Positions 24,460-37,617 of a stretch of DNA of 64,000 bases are shown here, piece after piece. The stretch comes from Oncomelania hupensis (Eukaryota; Mollusca; Gastropoda; Littorinimorpha; Pomatiopsidae): NCBI GenBank assembly GCA_036898135.1, contig CM072525.1:18598849-18662848 (forward strand), in the 5' to 3' direction. The notes beneath the pieces are model-generated. The model ran no database searches. It was given only the letters and a program-made list of their open reading frames with translations, and was not told the DNA's origin. The translations under genes were made by a program, and so were the position numbers. Numbering within the stretch: the stretch's first letter is position 1; each line of letters opens with the position of its first letter.

Positions 24460-26130
24460 TAAAAATTGTGTCTTGGGCAAAATATTGAGAAACACGTCTG
24501 TTGAATTTCGAACATGCAATGTGAAAAACCAGATTACGTTTTAGGGCAAATGATGCGAGACAGTATATGCGAGATAAGATACTGATATTTTGGTATAGCT
24601 GTGTAATTTGCGTGTGAACATCTGTGTATTTGTATCCCGCATGGGAAATGGATTATAAAAGGATCTTTTGAGTGGGAATATTTGTGCGTGAGTGGGTAAT
24701 TTGTATTCCTGCGTGAGTGCATCTGATCCTCACATCAGATGTTTGATTTTGTACATATTGAGAATAACAATCAGCAGCCATGATTGAGAGACGAGTGGAT
24801 ACATAGCAAGGACAGTTTCTATATTTTTTTAATTTTATTTTATGTTTTGTTGGATTCCTCCTCCCGCCTTTTCATTGTCAGAATCGTCCCTGATCTCCTG
24901 TGGGCTTGTAATGGTGAGGAAAAACGCAAAAGAACAGATTTGCTTTATCGTTCTGTGTGCTCTCAATACCTTAACTGTTACAAAATGGTATTTTTTATAG
25001 AATCGCAAGACTTGGACACGGGGAAGAATCAGTTTTTTTAATATTTAAACCAGTTGGGGGTGAGGAGAAAGAAAAAAAAGCGTCTTCTGGTGATATGATA
25101 CAGGGAGACTAAGAAGTGTGTGTGTGAAACTCTAAGGGGTAGATAGTCTCTCCCAAATATCTAGGATATTGGTTATGTGGGAGAGGGAGGTGGTTGTACA
25201 AGCCAAAGGTTCAGCAAAAAGAAACTTTTAGAAGTTGGCTAGGAACAAGGAAGCAAGGTGAGAGAGAGAGAGAGAAAGTGAGAACATAACATTAAATATA
25301 TTTAGTGAATCATGACCGAGTGAGATCACAAGAAGTTACCTATCCTTATCAGAGGAATTGTTTCAATACTGACTATCCAAATGCGTTACTTATTTTATGT
25401 TGTACATATTATGAAGTGGTCGTTTCTCAAAATGGCAGCTGTGTACCTATTTCATTGTGTGCTATACTCAGCATATTGACTGTTGATATTTGTTTCAGTT
25501 ATGGATGACTTTAGCAATGCATTGATGTGAGAGGATATTGTGTTTGCAAAACATGTTTATCTATGGATTTTGAAAAAGTCATGTTAACACATGCTCTGCT
25601 TTCTAGTTAGGGTTTGTTGATCTCAGGTGGTTTTGTTCGAGGAGTAGATGATACATTTAAAAAGAAGCAATATTGATACGTATGGAAACAAATTGTTATA
25701 AATACGCTGCGATTGGGCGTTATTTTATGAAGAATAAATTACATGAAATTTTAAAATACTTCCTTGTACCATTTTGTTAGGATTTGACACCATTATTTTT
25801 TTAGGAAGTGTTATTTCACCACACATCATCCTTTTCTCCTCCACACTTGACAGAAAGGAAATATTGAGCTTCGTAGTAAACTATATTGTCTTAAACCTTT
25901 CCATCCAGTTGCTTTGCTGTTTTATTAACAGCAGGTTCATATTTTTTTTGTGCGATTTAGCATTTATGTTCCATTGAGATTTAAAAAAAATAGAGAATGT
26001 GGTTGATTTTCATTATCATCGTCTTAAAATTAAAAGACTTGTTTTGAGATGCTGATAAATATGACAGGAAATTGGTAGCAGTGGTACTTTGTGGCTGGCG
26101 TGCATAGCAGTGTGAGTGTATGTACTTGCA
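24460..26130. other. Intergenic downstream of TFCP2
   Basis: No coding homology or recognisable mobile element. AT-rich, with AATAAA sites near 24459 and 25733. Confidence 0.5.
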
Positions 26131-26149
26131 CCAAACAATTATTTTCCAG

Positions 26150-26628
26150 ATTTTTACAAATCTGCGAAGGGAGTCCTAAATAGTCCAAAAATGACATACT
26201 TTTTTTGTTACGTTCCTCATTCTGTATGTCCGCCGTCCTAGATCCTGTCTGTGCAAAATTTTAAAAGCGGATTATCTCAGAACCGATTTCAACTATCACA
26301 AATTAAACTTGGTAGGATGGCGTATATCCATAAGACCTCATTAAATGGTCGGTGAATGAATGACTTCACTTCAATTGTTAGTCAATAAAAAATTTTCCCC
26401 CCACAAAACTTCGCTTTTTTGCCCAAAGTTATTAACTTTGAATTCGTGAGTCTTCGATGCATGATAGATTTCAATGAGGCACATCATATGCACATGTGGT
26501 CAACATCACTCCAAGCTCAAGGTCACTAGAGCTGTCGAAAGTCGGTTGGTTTAGGTTCTTTGAAGTGACCTTGACCCTAAACTATGAGAGATATAAAGTT
26601 CAAACTTGTATTTAGAGATGGATTGATC

Positions 26629-26675
<47 letters not shown>

Positions 26676-27060
26676 GTTCTGTTTTTGAGTTGATCTTAAA
26701 GTCCAGGTCAATTCAGGCCTTGCAAAGACATGCAAAAAAAAGGTCATACAGTGGAATGCCACTATTAACCCATATTGCAACAAGATTGGGTTGTTTGACG
26801 ATACCTCAGCATGAGAGGTCAGGTGAAGGTCAAGGTCATCCAAAGGTAATTTTTTTCGTTGCTGTTGCATAACAGAACTTCTACTTTATTTGTTTATATT
26901 ACCTAAGTCAGAGATCAAGGTCAAGTGTCAAAGTCGGTATTATTTTGCATTTTAATGCCAACGGTTTTTTGTTCTTTTCTTTTTTGGACAGTCATTTTTA
27001 TGTTAAGTTCCACAAGGAGCATGCGAGTTTATATTAAAAGTGTGAATATAAGTCGGTCAT
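26150..27060 (+). repeat. Dispersed repeat R3 (copy 2), with (AT)n insert
   Basis: Longer copy of the repeat at 18220. It adds several CAAGGTCA-type half-sites (for example near 26520, 26830 and 26920) and an (AT)n run at about 26633-26673. Confidence 0.75.
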
Positions 27061-27069
27061 ATGTCCTTC

Positions 27070-28660
27070 ATGGGTTACATTGAGTAATGAATAATTTGAA
27101 TAATGAAAAGGATTGAGTCTTCGGAAAATTATTGTAGCAAATTTGAGAATCCCTGAACTCATTCTTTATTTTTCCCTTCAAAATTTTTCATTGTTTATTA
27201 TCTGCAATGACTTGTTATATGTTCTTTAAAAAATAAACCTAGAAAGGTCCACTATTTAAAATTGTTGTACTATTTAGTTATTAAAGGTGACTTAATATAC
27301 AAAATTAGCATTAGATTAGACGCTATCATCATTGTGCACCCTTTGGAATTGTTTCGGCTGAGCTGAATATTTTATAATAAAAATTTCATATTCTAATATT
27401 TAATTTCATGTTTAAAATACCATAAATTTTATATGGTTAAACGTCTCACGGTGACAATAGTACTAGTAATTTAGGTTTTTGTGTGACGGGGATTGGCACA
27501 CAATGCTGATAGTAACATTGACCTATCTCTGTGTAGGACGGAATATAATTATTGTTTGACGATACAACGTGAAGATGACTGCTTTAGTTAGTTTGGTTTC
27601 ATCTATTTATGTATGTATTGAAAATTTATTGTTGGTAGTTCTTAATTTATTATTATTGTTATTATTATTATTACTACTACAATTATTGGTAAAGGGAGGT
27701 AATTTCATAACCTGCAGCAATAGCCTCCCTTTCATGTAATGATTGTGCTTGCATCAGTTGGGTAATACTTGTTTAGACTTGACATGTTTGTTGTGACAGA
27801 ATACTTAAGATGTAAACACTTATCAGCAGTTGGTCCTGTTAGTCACGACGATATTGTTGCAAAGAAACATGAGAAAAGGAAACTCCACGTTATTTCAGAT
27901 GTTTTGTCATTGTACATTTGGAAATGTATATTTTATCACTGTGTTTGTCTTTTTTTTTTTTTTTTTTTTTTTTGATGGCTGAATGAGAACTTGCTGCGGT
28001 GAGTGCTGAAAGTAGTAAACTTTTTAAGGGAAAAAAAAGGGTGTTTTAAGATTTTGTCTCGTGAGTTCTGTATCTAGCTCTCTCCTTCTCGGTTAGTAGT
28101 AAAAGAAATGGGAAATAATTTTTTATTCGGATGAAGAACACGCTCATACATATTGACAGCGACGCTACACGCAGGCACAAAATATGGCACCATACACGGA
28201 CCCACAAAGAAAATGCCCACCCCCGAACACGCAAACGTAAAAATGCACTGAAATGAAATAAGATGGCAAGCCATTTAAATTTTTTCCACACACTCCCATA
28301 TACATTTATACACAGGCGTGCACACACAAAGCAAAACAAAAAACCAACAAAACTAGTATTTTAATTGTAAGTCCGATCACTACCTACCAGTACCAATTGG
28401 TGATTTCAAAATAACGTGAACAATATTATCAATGTCTGTATTATAAAAAGAATCTAAATAAATAATAATAGAATTATGAGATCTTGACCTTCAAAGTAGA
28501 TGAAATATGATGGATGAGACTAACCCGACCATTAAATTATTTTCCTATGAAATTTTAACAAAATTCACAGTTATTCTTGAGATGCAGTGTGCAACTAAGT
28601 GGCAACCCGACTGACGGACAAAAAGACCAAGACCACTACTTGAAATATGAAAGAAGTATT
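27070..28660. other. Intergenic, no gene recognised
   Basis: AT-rich, with a (T)n run near 27950-27973 and short trinucleotide runs near 27645. The ORFs here have no family signature that I recognise. Confidence 0.5.
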
Positions 28661-28667
28661 TCCAGGT

Positions 28668-29373
28668 TGATTGATTGATTGATTTATTGTTGCTTTAGGT
28701 CCAGCGGACTCTTCCGAGCCAAATCAGGACCGGACAACCCCCGATCCGCATAAAAGATCTGCTGAAACAACCCCAGTGGGAAAATTGAATGCCCTCCACC
28801 GGCCAGTCACTTTACAATAAAGACATCCCACGCGGGGGACGGCTGAGGGTTGACCTCAACTACGCGAACACCCCGGTTACAAAAACAAAATAGAATACAA
28901 ACATCATTATAAATCATCAATGAAACACATACATATAAAATGCCTATAGTGCTAAATAGTACAATCATAGGAAGCCCTAGTGACCACCCGGCAGAAAGCG
29001 TCCAACACTCCCAAGCTGATCCAACAGACCTCATACACAAACAAGGAGTCTTGTCCAGGAAGAGTTTTCAAGAAAAAAGGTAGGTCATTGATCTAGCGAA
29101 GAAGAAGATAGTATAGCAGAGTGAAGGACAGAGCAGGAATAGGAAAGAGTAAATGAGGAAGACAGCGACAGTGGGAATTTAAAGCACTAAATTTCCATAA
29201 AGTGGGGATACTATTTATACTGAAAACCCCCGGCACTCCAACGGGGGTACTGTTGCCGCAGTGAATCTGTCTTGCCTATAAAGGAAAGACAGGTTTTCAA
29301 CTGTGGCTTTCACTGTTCCCTTTATAGGTTTGAACAATCTACAGTGGCAAGATTGCTCATGACCCCAAGGGGT
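28668..29373 (-). mobile_element. Retroelement R4 (copy 1), 12-bp target duplication
   Basis: Flanked by GTATTTCCAGGT at 28656-28667 and 29374-29385. The tail is (TTGA)n at the left edge, so the element lies on the minus strand. The reverse strand has a 77-codon ORF (MRSVGSAWECWTLSAGWSLG..., GILYVCVSLM, YNDVCILFCF). It is largely shared by the copy at 61554, so it may be the end of a LINE protein. No reverse transcriptase is visible. Confidence 0.85.
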
Positions 29374-29558
29374 GTATTTCCAGGTAAAGGTGGAAACGCA
29401 ATGAAAGTAATGCTAACAACTGCAAGTAGACTTGGCACATATATTGTCTCATTTGGCTTGCGTGTGCAGCAGACATGTATTGCGAGTAATCATGGGAGAA
29501 GTTTAGGTTGACCTCTAAACTGGTGACGTCACACACTAGCTTGAGATTGGTCCTCGTA

Positions 29559-29866
29559 AGCCCGGTGTCACATCCTTCAAGTTCCGGGTCTCCTAGTTTA
29601 TCCGAGCGCATTTGCGCATGCGCCAGGTCATGTCGGGCCGGCTTTTTCACGAAGTTCTTAGGCGGCATAACCCTAACCCTAACCCAAACCCTAACCCTAA
29701 CCCTAAACTCTTAACTCTAACCCAAACCCTAACCCTAACCCTTACGAAGACTATGATAGCACTGTGCGCATGCGTCGAATTTTGTAACGCGTCGACCAAT
29801 CAGAATGCTCCCATTCGCTCCCAGCCCAGCTAAGATACTAGGAACTGTGAGGATGTCACACCGGCT
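29559..29866. mobile_element. MITE with telomere-like core (copy 1)
   Basis: Termini AGCCCGGTGTCACATCC and the complement of AGCCGGTGTGACATCC are inverted repeats and are flanked by TA. The centre (about 29670-29742) is CCCTAA-type repeat. The same element recurs inverted at 50261-50532. Confidence 0.85.
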
Positions 29867-30578
29867 TATGTGCTATTGCAGAAGAAATCAAACATGCGCT
29901 ATCCTTGTGAAATTTTACGTTAGCCTGTACGCAAGGAAATACATTAGGAATTAATAAGCGTAACTAACACAAGTGTGGCCGGGTTGCGTACTGACACAAG
30001 TGTGGCCGGACCTTAAGTTTTTAAAAAAAAAAAGCGCAAATATCACCTACGGACAGACGGACAAAGCCAAAAACAACAGATCCCAGAGCTTTACAGCTCG
30101 AAAACAAAGGAACAAACAAACAAACAAACAAGCAACAAAGAGAAGGGCTGTACTGATAAAGAGAAATAGAGACCATACATGAGGGGACGCTACTGCGCCC
30201 ATGTATTCCTCGGTTGGCTGTGTAACCTCCCGTGGATAGTTCTTTGCCTTATGTTTTGAACTTGACCTTTACACTATAGATAGTTTTTGCCTTTATGTCG
30301 CGCGAGACCTATTCAGCCGTTTTAAGAGAGTTTGCCTTTATGACGCACGAGACCCATTCAACCGTTTCAAGAGAATGATGTGCATACGGGAGACTACGAA
30401 GCTTAGTCATCCGTGTTTATTTTATTTTATTTTTCAAAGCGCGCGCATCCTACCTTCTATATATTTTGCCAAGCCAAAGAACTTGAAGACACAGTTAGAT
30501 CCCCTGACCTAATATCCCTAAACTTTCTTTCTCTTCCATCTTTCAGTCGTTTTACGCACACAAATACGCGAGCGCGCG

Positions 30579-30582
<4 letters not shown>

Positions 30583-30638
<56 letters not shown>
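30583..30638. repeat. (CA)n microsatellite
   Basis: Uninterrupted CA run of about 56 bp after a short GCGC-rich start. Confidence 0.97.
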
Positions 30639-30641
<3 letters not shown>

Positions 30642-30687
30642 ACCCATACTTGCAATACATCAGAAATGGGTTCATTTAAGAATGTAG

Positions 30688-31718
30688 CAGGGTGGAGAAC
30701 TTTCCGCGGATTTCCGCGGAAGGCATTTGCATTTCCGAGAAAAAAATATTGAGTTCCGAGTGTCACAAGCTGAGGGGCTACCTTTTACCGGGCATAGCGG
30801 CCAAAAGCGGCCGAAGTTCTAAACAGGCACAACGTCCAAAAGCGTCCGTATCAACCATGTGGTTATATTCTCGCGTTGTTTGAAAGATTGCGAGACTTCC
30901 GGCAATTGACTTCCGGTTTATTCTGTTGTGAAATGCGTTCGTTTTTTCGAATTTTTTTCAAATTTTCTTGTGTGTGTGTCTAAAATGGATGGTTTGGATT
31001 CTTCGACTGATGAAGGGCAGTTTACAGGCTTCCATTTATTAGACATTAAAGTGAGAGAAATGGACTTGGTGTCGGAGGAAGAGATCGGTACTGACATTAG
31101 ACAATTAGTGTCAGTAGTGTGCATGCACACGATCTTTCAGACTGGCATGAAAGTGAAGAAGAGGAGGGGGCTTGTTTGGACTTTTTAAAACTTTTTTTTG
31201 TATACACATGGAGTAATAAAAAACAAGACATGACAAGAGAAGTATAAAAAGGTAGATAATCAAAAGATAATCTATTTCTGTTCATTTTGCATTTTGTTTC
31301 ATTTAAATCTATACACTAGTCACTAATACCTAAGATGTGGTGTTTTTAATAATGTACCCCTAAATATCTCTAAAATTATAAAAATTCTTGCCTGTTTACA
31401 GCTAAAACAAATAGACAAACGTGTGCCCAGTAAAATTGGAAATGTGGAGTTTGTGTGTAACAGTGGTGGACCTCAAACTTTGTTAGGCCTACAAATCAAG
31501 ATTCTTAACTTTTTTGAAAGACTTGTGCATAAAACATTCTTGTTTTTGGTTGTTGTTTCTATTGATGTTTACTTTGTGCTTTTTGAATTCAGGAGAGGCC
31601 CTAAATTACTTTCAAAATTGCCTAAATTCATTTTCTTCCAGGGGGTGAATACCGGGGCTTGGCCCCTGGGCCCCGGCCGGATTTCAGAGATTTTTTGATT
31701 CAGTTGTTCTCCACCCTG
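30688..31718. mobile_element. hAT-like element with 6-bp target duplication
   Basis: CAGGGTGGAGAAC at the left and GTTCTCCACCCTG at the right, perfect 13-bp inverted repeats. Flanked by ATGTAG at 30682-30687 and 31719-31724. The subterminal TTTCCGCGGATTTCCGCGG resembles the element at 3147. A plus-strand ORF at 30928-31188 (KMDGLDSSTDEGQFTGFHLL...) may be a transposase remnant, but I cannot assign it. Confidence 0.85.
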
Positions 31719-31751
31719 ATGTAGGAATCGGAAAGTCATTTTTTGATGGAA

Positions 31752-31807
31752 AAGGGTTAGGGCAAGGGTTAGTTGCAGCGCTGCAACTAGCCCTTACCCT
31801 AACCCTT
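31752..31807. repeat. Near-perfect palindrome built on telomere-like repeats
   Basis: Two 28-bp arms with no spacer and two mismatches; the centre is CAGCGCTG. The arms contain GGGTTAGGG. A second hairpin (GACCTATTTCGTC...GACGAAATAGGTC) follows at about 31820-31857. Confidence 0.9.
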
Positions 31808-32424
31808 CTCTAGAAAGTTGACCTATTTCGTCTCTAATAGGCGACGAAATAGGTCGAATTTTGCTTCAAACTTTTCCAAAAATTCACTGTATTTTCTCCG
31901 TCCCGGATAGTGCACTCCTATGTACTTAAAACACTCTTATGCACTACAACTGCACTCCCATGCACTAAAAGAGCACTCCCGCGCACTTAGAAAAAAGTGG
32001 GTTCCTGGAAAAATGTGGGTTCCAAGCAAATAAACCCATTTGTTACTAGAAAAGACAAGGTCTGCTACCCATTTGTGCGCTTTTGTGCGTTCCCACACAC
32101 CCACACACACACACACACACACCCATAAACACCCCCTCCCTCTTCCTCCCCCCCCCCCCACACACAAACTGTCCTTTTCTCTTTCTCACACACTCAGTTT
32201 CTTTCACCCACACTCCCTCCCTGCAGGTTCTTATTATTCCCTCCCTCCTCCATTTCCCCTGACTTTATTCCTTTCTCCATACAGCGTTGCTGAGACTAGA
32301 GGTAGCCTTGCCCCTCTCTCAGCTACGCTGTAAGAACTTTCCCTCTTCCGCCGCTCTTCGGCGCGCTCACCAGCCACCACCACTCCCACCCCACCCACCC
32401 TCTCCCTAACTCCCGTTCTGTACC

Positions 32425-32540
32425 TCCTCTAAATCCATTTTTGTACCTCCTCTAAATCCATTTTTGTACCTCCTCTAAATCCATTTTTGTACCTCCTCTA
32501 AATTCCTCTGTAGGCCTACTTCCTCTAAATCCCTTTCTGT
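32425..32540. repeat. 22-bp tandem repeat
   Basis: About four units of TTTTGTACCTCCTCTAAATC plus CA, decaying toward the right. Confidence 0.9.
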
Positions 32541-32734
32541 AGAGGGAAGATAAGACAATTTTAATATCTCTTTCCAGAAATTGCATATAATTGTGGTAAA
32601 CAATTGTTGTAAACAGTCAACATAAATACACATTACAATAATGATACCAATATTAATTGACATTGAGAATAAAACTCCTTTGTTGTTAAAAATTCAACAC
32701 TTGTGGACCATGCAAGTGGGCATTGGATTGGATA

Positions 32735-32855
32735 CAAATACAAATACGACAACTTTATTTTCTTTATGAGAAGTTACAACGAGATAATTGTGCATAATTC
32801 AATTTAAAAAAAAACCTGCAGGATTATAATTTGCATAGTCAAACAGTGTATACAT

Positions 32856-32930
<75 letters not shown>

Positions 32931-33990
32931 TTATACAATTGGTTGAATTTACTATCTGTTAATCAGACGTACGCAATGTGGTATAAAACTGTTTTTAGTT
33001 CTCAAGGTACGAATCTTTGGCATTCGGAAACGCCGGCCAGAAGGTAGAGCTGGAAGTGGTGAGCAAGCACACGACTTTCATCATGGGTGATGGAAAGAGC
33101 TTTTTGCACAACACGCCTTTCACACAGCACATGCAGAAACTCTTGTGTCACACCCACAATCTTCCCACAAACATTCACCACTCGATCAAGCAAACTTCTG
33201 TTTTTCACGCACAAACTTTCCTACCAGAAAAGTAAAATAGAAAGTAAGAATTTACTCGATTAAAGCAGTGTATAAAGTTTGAATATTGCGGCTATTGATT
33301 TGAAGGTTTCTGAAAGCATTGATATTTTGTGTGAATGGCCTGGTTGTTAGCAGTAAAATTCAGTTCGTCGTCAATAATGGTTCCGAGATATCTGTACTGA
33401 CTTACTCTCTCGACTGTAACACTATCAATAAAAATGTCGGGAAAGAGAGAGGGGTTTCTACGGAAGTTTATTACAAGTTCTTTGGTCTTTTTTACTTTTA
33501 AATCCAGGTTATTGTGCCTCCACTAAGAGCTGAATCTTTGAGCTTCATCGAAGTACACAGAGTCTGAGTTTGAGAGGTTTCTAAGAGCAGTCATTCGAGT
33601 ACTTGATGACTGGAGTGGCGTCAGTCCTACGGCAATCATTGGTGTATAGCGTGAAAAGTACAGGGGATAGAACTGTGCCTTGAGGTGCCCCAGTGGATGT
33701 TTGTTTCCGTGATGAGGAGGAAGTTTGAAAGCGGACGATCTGTTATTCACTACAAAGTTCACGATCCACAGGACGAGTCTAGAAGGGACAGACTAGTGAA
33801 GACGTTTTTAAGCCATCAGGTGAGGTTGTATGAAAGCAGAAGAGAAATCTATAAACAGAATGCGGATGAGGGAGTCTGGTTTTTCAAGATAGTTTTAAGG
33901 GGTATCAGAATTGCGTCATCAGTCCCTCGGTTAGATTTGTAAGCAGACTGCAGAGGGTCAGAGAGAGGCTGAGTATGACAGTGGAGATGA
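32735..33990 (-). pseudogene. LINE reverse transcriptase fossil
   Basis: Reverse-strand fragments in order: SDPLQSAYKSNRGTDDAIL; STGAPQGTVLSPVLFTLYTN with DC and IKYSNDC in place of the YxDD catalytic motif; DSVTVERVSQYRYLGTIIDD; VVNVCGKIVGVTQ; and LPSGRRFRMPKI near the C-terminus. The order matches the RT palm and thumb and the C-terminal end of CR1/Rex-like non-LTR elements. Frameshifts and stops break it, and the catalytic YADD is altered. The 3' side contains a (CA)n tract (32855-32930) and a GTATTT-repeat tail near 32740. Confidence 0.88.
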
Positions 33991-34206
33991 GACAGACTGA
34001 TTTGTTCAAAGCATCCCATTCTGTAGGCTATTCCTTTCCCCTACGTCATAGGCGCTCGCGTGTCCAGAGTCAAGCGCTTGTGGCTAAAACCTTGTTGATA
34101 GAATAAAACAAGTTGGACGTAGCCTGTCGCCTCTGGAAAAGTTTCACTAGTTTTAAGGCTTTTTAATGAGGCACAAACGTCTGGAAGAATATAGAGGAAT
34201 CTTGGT

Positions 34207-34462
34207 TTGTTTGTAGATTATAGTCACACGACACTTTCGCATATAGGTGACTACTGGACCGATTTATACTGACACCAGCGGGCCAGTCCCCTATTCGCTA
34301 ATGTGACGTGGGACTTTAATCTATTTTAACATAACATAACATAACCAGTTGTTGGTAAAGGGGAAAATAATATGATCACACGTTGACCAATCCGGGATTC
34401 GAACCAGCGACCTTTCGGTTACTAGCAAGACGCTCTTGCCAACTGAGCTACCCGGCCCCTCT
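34207..34462 (-). mobile_element. tRNA-derived SINE with 13-bp target duplication
   Basis: Flanked by GAGGAATCTTGGT at 34194-34206 and 34463-34475. The reverse strand begins with a tRNA-like head: box A TAGCTCAGTTGG and box B GGTTCGAATCC. A 180-bp body follows. The acceptor ends do not pair, so it is a SINE and not a tRNA gene. Confidence 0.93.
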
Positions 34463-34847
34463 GAGGAATCTTGGTCTTAGAAGAAACGTTTATGTATGCA
34501 ATGTAGTAGTTGACGTATTGTATTGTATTTTTAACTCCTTTAAAGGGGCAAAGATGTTGTAGACCGGTAACACATTTCCAGGCGTTCTCCTAGGGGAAGG
34601 GAGAGAGAAAGAGGAGTGGGGTGGGGAGAGCATGGGGAGGAGAAGGTAAGGGGAGGTGGGGTGGGAGGATAGTGGTGTCTTTGTTGGAGTTCTATTGGGA
34701 AGAATTGTTTTGTTCTCTCTTGTGTTTTGTCCGCCTAAAAAAAAAAAAATTTGCACTGTACGTGTCTTTTGGTCTTGTTTTTGTCTCAATGAACATTGCA
34801 TGTTTGTCTGCACATTTGTCTCTCATGTAGTCATTAATTAGCAAGTC

Positions 34848-34948
34848 GTTGATTTTCCGAAAGGAGGTTGTGGATTTTCCGAAAGGAGGTTGTGGATTTT
34901 CCGAAAGGAGGTTGTGGATTTTCAGAAAGGAGCTTGTGGATTTTCCGC
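34848..34948. repeat. 22-bp tandem repeat
   Basis: About four and a half units of GATTTTCCGAAAGGAGGTTG plus TG. Confidence 0.93.
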
Positions 34949-35732
34949 TAACGCACACCCAAGTCTATTAAGTATGGTTTAAGCCTGTACGAACTGAAAA
35001 GCGACACGAAGAAACAAGGAAGCAAAATCGAACGTATTCCTATTTTTAGCGGATATGTTGCGCCATTTGGTAGCTAGAGGAAGTTGAATCGCACATGCTA
35101 GGCCTACATATTTGATTTACTTCGGAAATGAGTGGAAAATGTTGAACTGCGGTACAGTCACATGTTCTGTGGCCATTATGATAAGAATGCGCTAATCAAG
35201 ATTAGTCAAGGTAAAGTGACTTTGAGAAGAGTGCTGTATCTGACCTCGGTGATAACACGTTGAGAACTAGTAAGATAGGTTTTGGGTCAAGTAGATAGAC
35301 CTAAATTACCAAGACTCTGTGTGGATAATCCTCTGGATTTTGAAATAATTAGTTTAAACTGATGAATCTGGAGGTTGAACTCTTCATGCGCCGATAAAAT
35401 CCAGCCATTTGAGACAGCGGAACTATTTACAAACTTGCGACTGTTGAGCGATGATAAGACACGGAGGAAAAAAGATTATTTTTGTCATCAGTATAATCTT
35501 GACTGATTTATGACTTATTCGCAGTTGTTGACTAAATAACTAAGTACGCCTAGGCAGTTATTGTTTTCTGTTAATCAGTCAATCATTGTTACATCATTGT
35601 GTTGTGATGCTGTAATAGTGGTTCTGTTGGACTGTCTGCCTATTAGACAACAAAGACAGTCGGCGATGGCTGAACACACGTTGAAAATATTAAAACTGTC
35701 GTTCATCTAGGCTTCAGGCGCATTAACCTAGA

Positions 35733-35859
35733 AGAATCCTATCCTATTTTATCTATATCCCGTAACTCGAAAGTCCTTGGGGCACACAAATGGTCGTTTA
35801 ACCAGCTTACGCCATCTTTCTCTGTCCTCAGCAACCCCCACGACTTTGCTCAGTGTCAA
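35733..35859 (-). pseudogene. LINE 3' end, distal half (split by foldback element)
   Basis: Left piece of a GGATA-tailed LINE copy. It ends at the target duplication GTGTCAA (35853-35859), and the coding continuation resumes at 37618. Confidence 0.85.
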
Positions 35860-37617
35860 CAAAGAATATGGGTATACTACAAAGAAGAATCATCCGAGGC
35901 TTTCCCTATATAAAAAGTGAAGACGTTTTAAGAGCAGCGCCGTCAAGCGGCTGCTTTGCGGAGCAGGTCAAGGGAGGTAAACAGACCACATAGCAACATG
36001 TAAATACAGACGATATTGCACGACTGTATCGGCGTTTTTCTGATGAATTCCGAACATTTTTGTCAACAAAATTACTGTTTAATGTGTAGGAAAATGACTC
36101 CTTGCAATAATGCTGGTATTTTTGCACATTTGTTTTTCGTCAACATTGTGATATAGAGCTTACAATTTACATGGAAATGGTGAATGAAAACAGTTCAATT
36201 CTACTTATTATCATTATTTTTTAAATTCATACATGCGGCATTTTTATGATATTCAAGTTTGTGCTGTTGGTGACTGAATCATAAAACAAAACTATTGCAG
36301 CATGCCAGAGCGCTAAATTGTATTCATAAATTAATATCCCCCATTGAATAGTGATTAGTGGGCTAAAGAGCGTTGGTTGTCAATTGAACAAAAGGGAACT
36401 TGTGAAAATTTAACATCGCTTTGCATAATCATAATTATTGTCAAATTCAGTTCAATTTGTAAATATGTTATTGTTTCCTTTGGTTTGGTTTTCTTTGTTG
36501 TTTTTGTATGATTACTTTTTTTTTCTTTTCTATAACGCTTGATGTTGTCTTATAGTCCGCCCCACAGTTTGTTTGTTTGTACATTGCTTAAGGTCCAGTT
36601 AATTCTTTAGAGTTGTATCAGGACCGTTGGACAGGACAGAGCAATACAACACAGTTGACATCAGCTTCATGGCACCTCACACGGATCATGTTTACAAGGT
36701 CATAAAATTTGGAGTATTCACCTCAATTTTTCGAAATCCAGGTTTAAAACAACAGTATAAAAGGAAATATAAATATCTTAAATAATAAACATAAGAAATT
36801 AACAGGTAGAAAAAGGCAAATACCAGTGCCACCAACGCACCACCATCACCTTCACCACCTCACCTATCCCATAGTCTTGTGAACCGTGGGGGCACCACTG
36901 ATGATTTGGCAATCAATTCTCTCCAATCCTCTGTTTTCTGCCTCTCCTAGGGCATCACTCAATCTCAGGCCTGTCCACTCTACAATTTTACCTTCCCACC
37001 TCTTCCTCTGTCTCTCTTCCTCCCACCTTGTACTGTCCCCTGTAAGATTATTTTGGATAGTCCATTTGATCTTGTGACATGGCCACATCAAAGCCACCAT
37101 ACCACCAACTAAAATACATTCTGCCTGTTAATTACTTATGTTTAGTATTTAAGATTTTTATATTTCCTTTTATACTGTTTTTTAAATCTGGATTTCGAAA
37201 AATTGAGGTGAATACTCTGCGTCTCCAGGATTTCCTAATTTTATGACCTTGTAAACATGAATTTAAAAAAAAAAAGAAAAAAAAGAAGGTTGAATTGAAT
37301 TGTTTTCATTCACCATTTCCATGTAAATTGTAAGCTCTATTTCACAATGTTGACGAAAAACAAACGTTCAAAAATACCAGCATTATTGCAAGGAGTCATT
37401 TTCCTACACATTATACAGTAATTTTGTTGACAAATATGAAACGCGCCGATACAGTCGAGCAATATCGTCTGTATTTACATGTTGCTATGTGGTCTGTTTA
37501 CCTCCCTTGACCTGCTCCGCAACGTAGCCGCTTGGTGTCGCAGTGGTGTCGCTGACGTCATTCGTTTCGCATAGAATCGTCTTATGATTCTTCTTTGTAG
37601 TATACCCATATTCTTTG
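35860..37617. mobile_element. Foldback element with long terminal inverted repeats
   Basis: Begins CAAAGAATATGGGTATACTA and ends with its complement. The arms (about 35860-36210 and 37290-37617) pair over roughly 330 bp with a few indels. An inner pair (about 36690-36780 and 37147-37260) also matches. It is flanked by GTGTCAA (35853-35859 and 37618-37624) and splits a LINE. It has no transposase of its own. The 7-bp duplication does not settle the superfamily. Confidence 0.9.
36864..37100 (-). pseudogene. LINE C-terminal fragment inside the foldback element
   Basis: The reverse strand reads RWEEERQRKRWEGKIVEWTG then LRLSDALGEAENRG, the C-terminal signature of a non-LTR element of a subfamily different from the one flanking the foldback. 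It occupies the loop between the arms, so it is carried cargo or a later insertion. Confidence 0.8.

Noticed and set aside
29668..29745. Telomere or chromosome end
   Set aside because: Short, degenerate, internal to a MITE and surrounded by ordinary sequence.
34380..34462. Possible tRNA gene on the minus strand
   Set aside because: SINE head: bounded by a 13-bp target duplication and lacking acceptor pairing.
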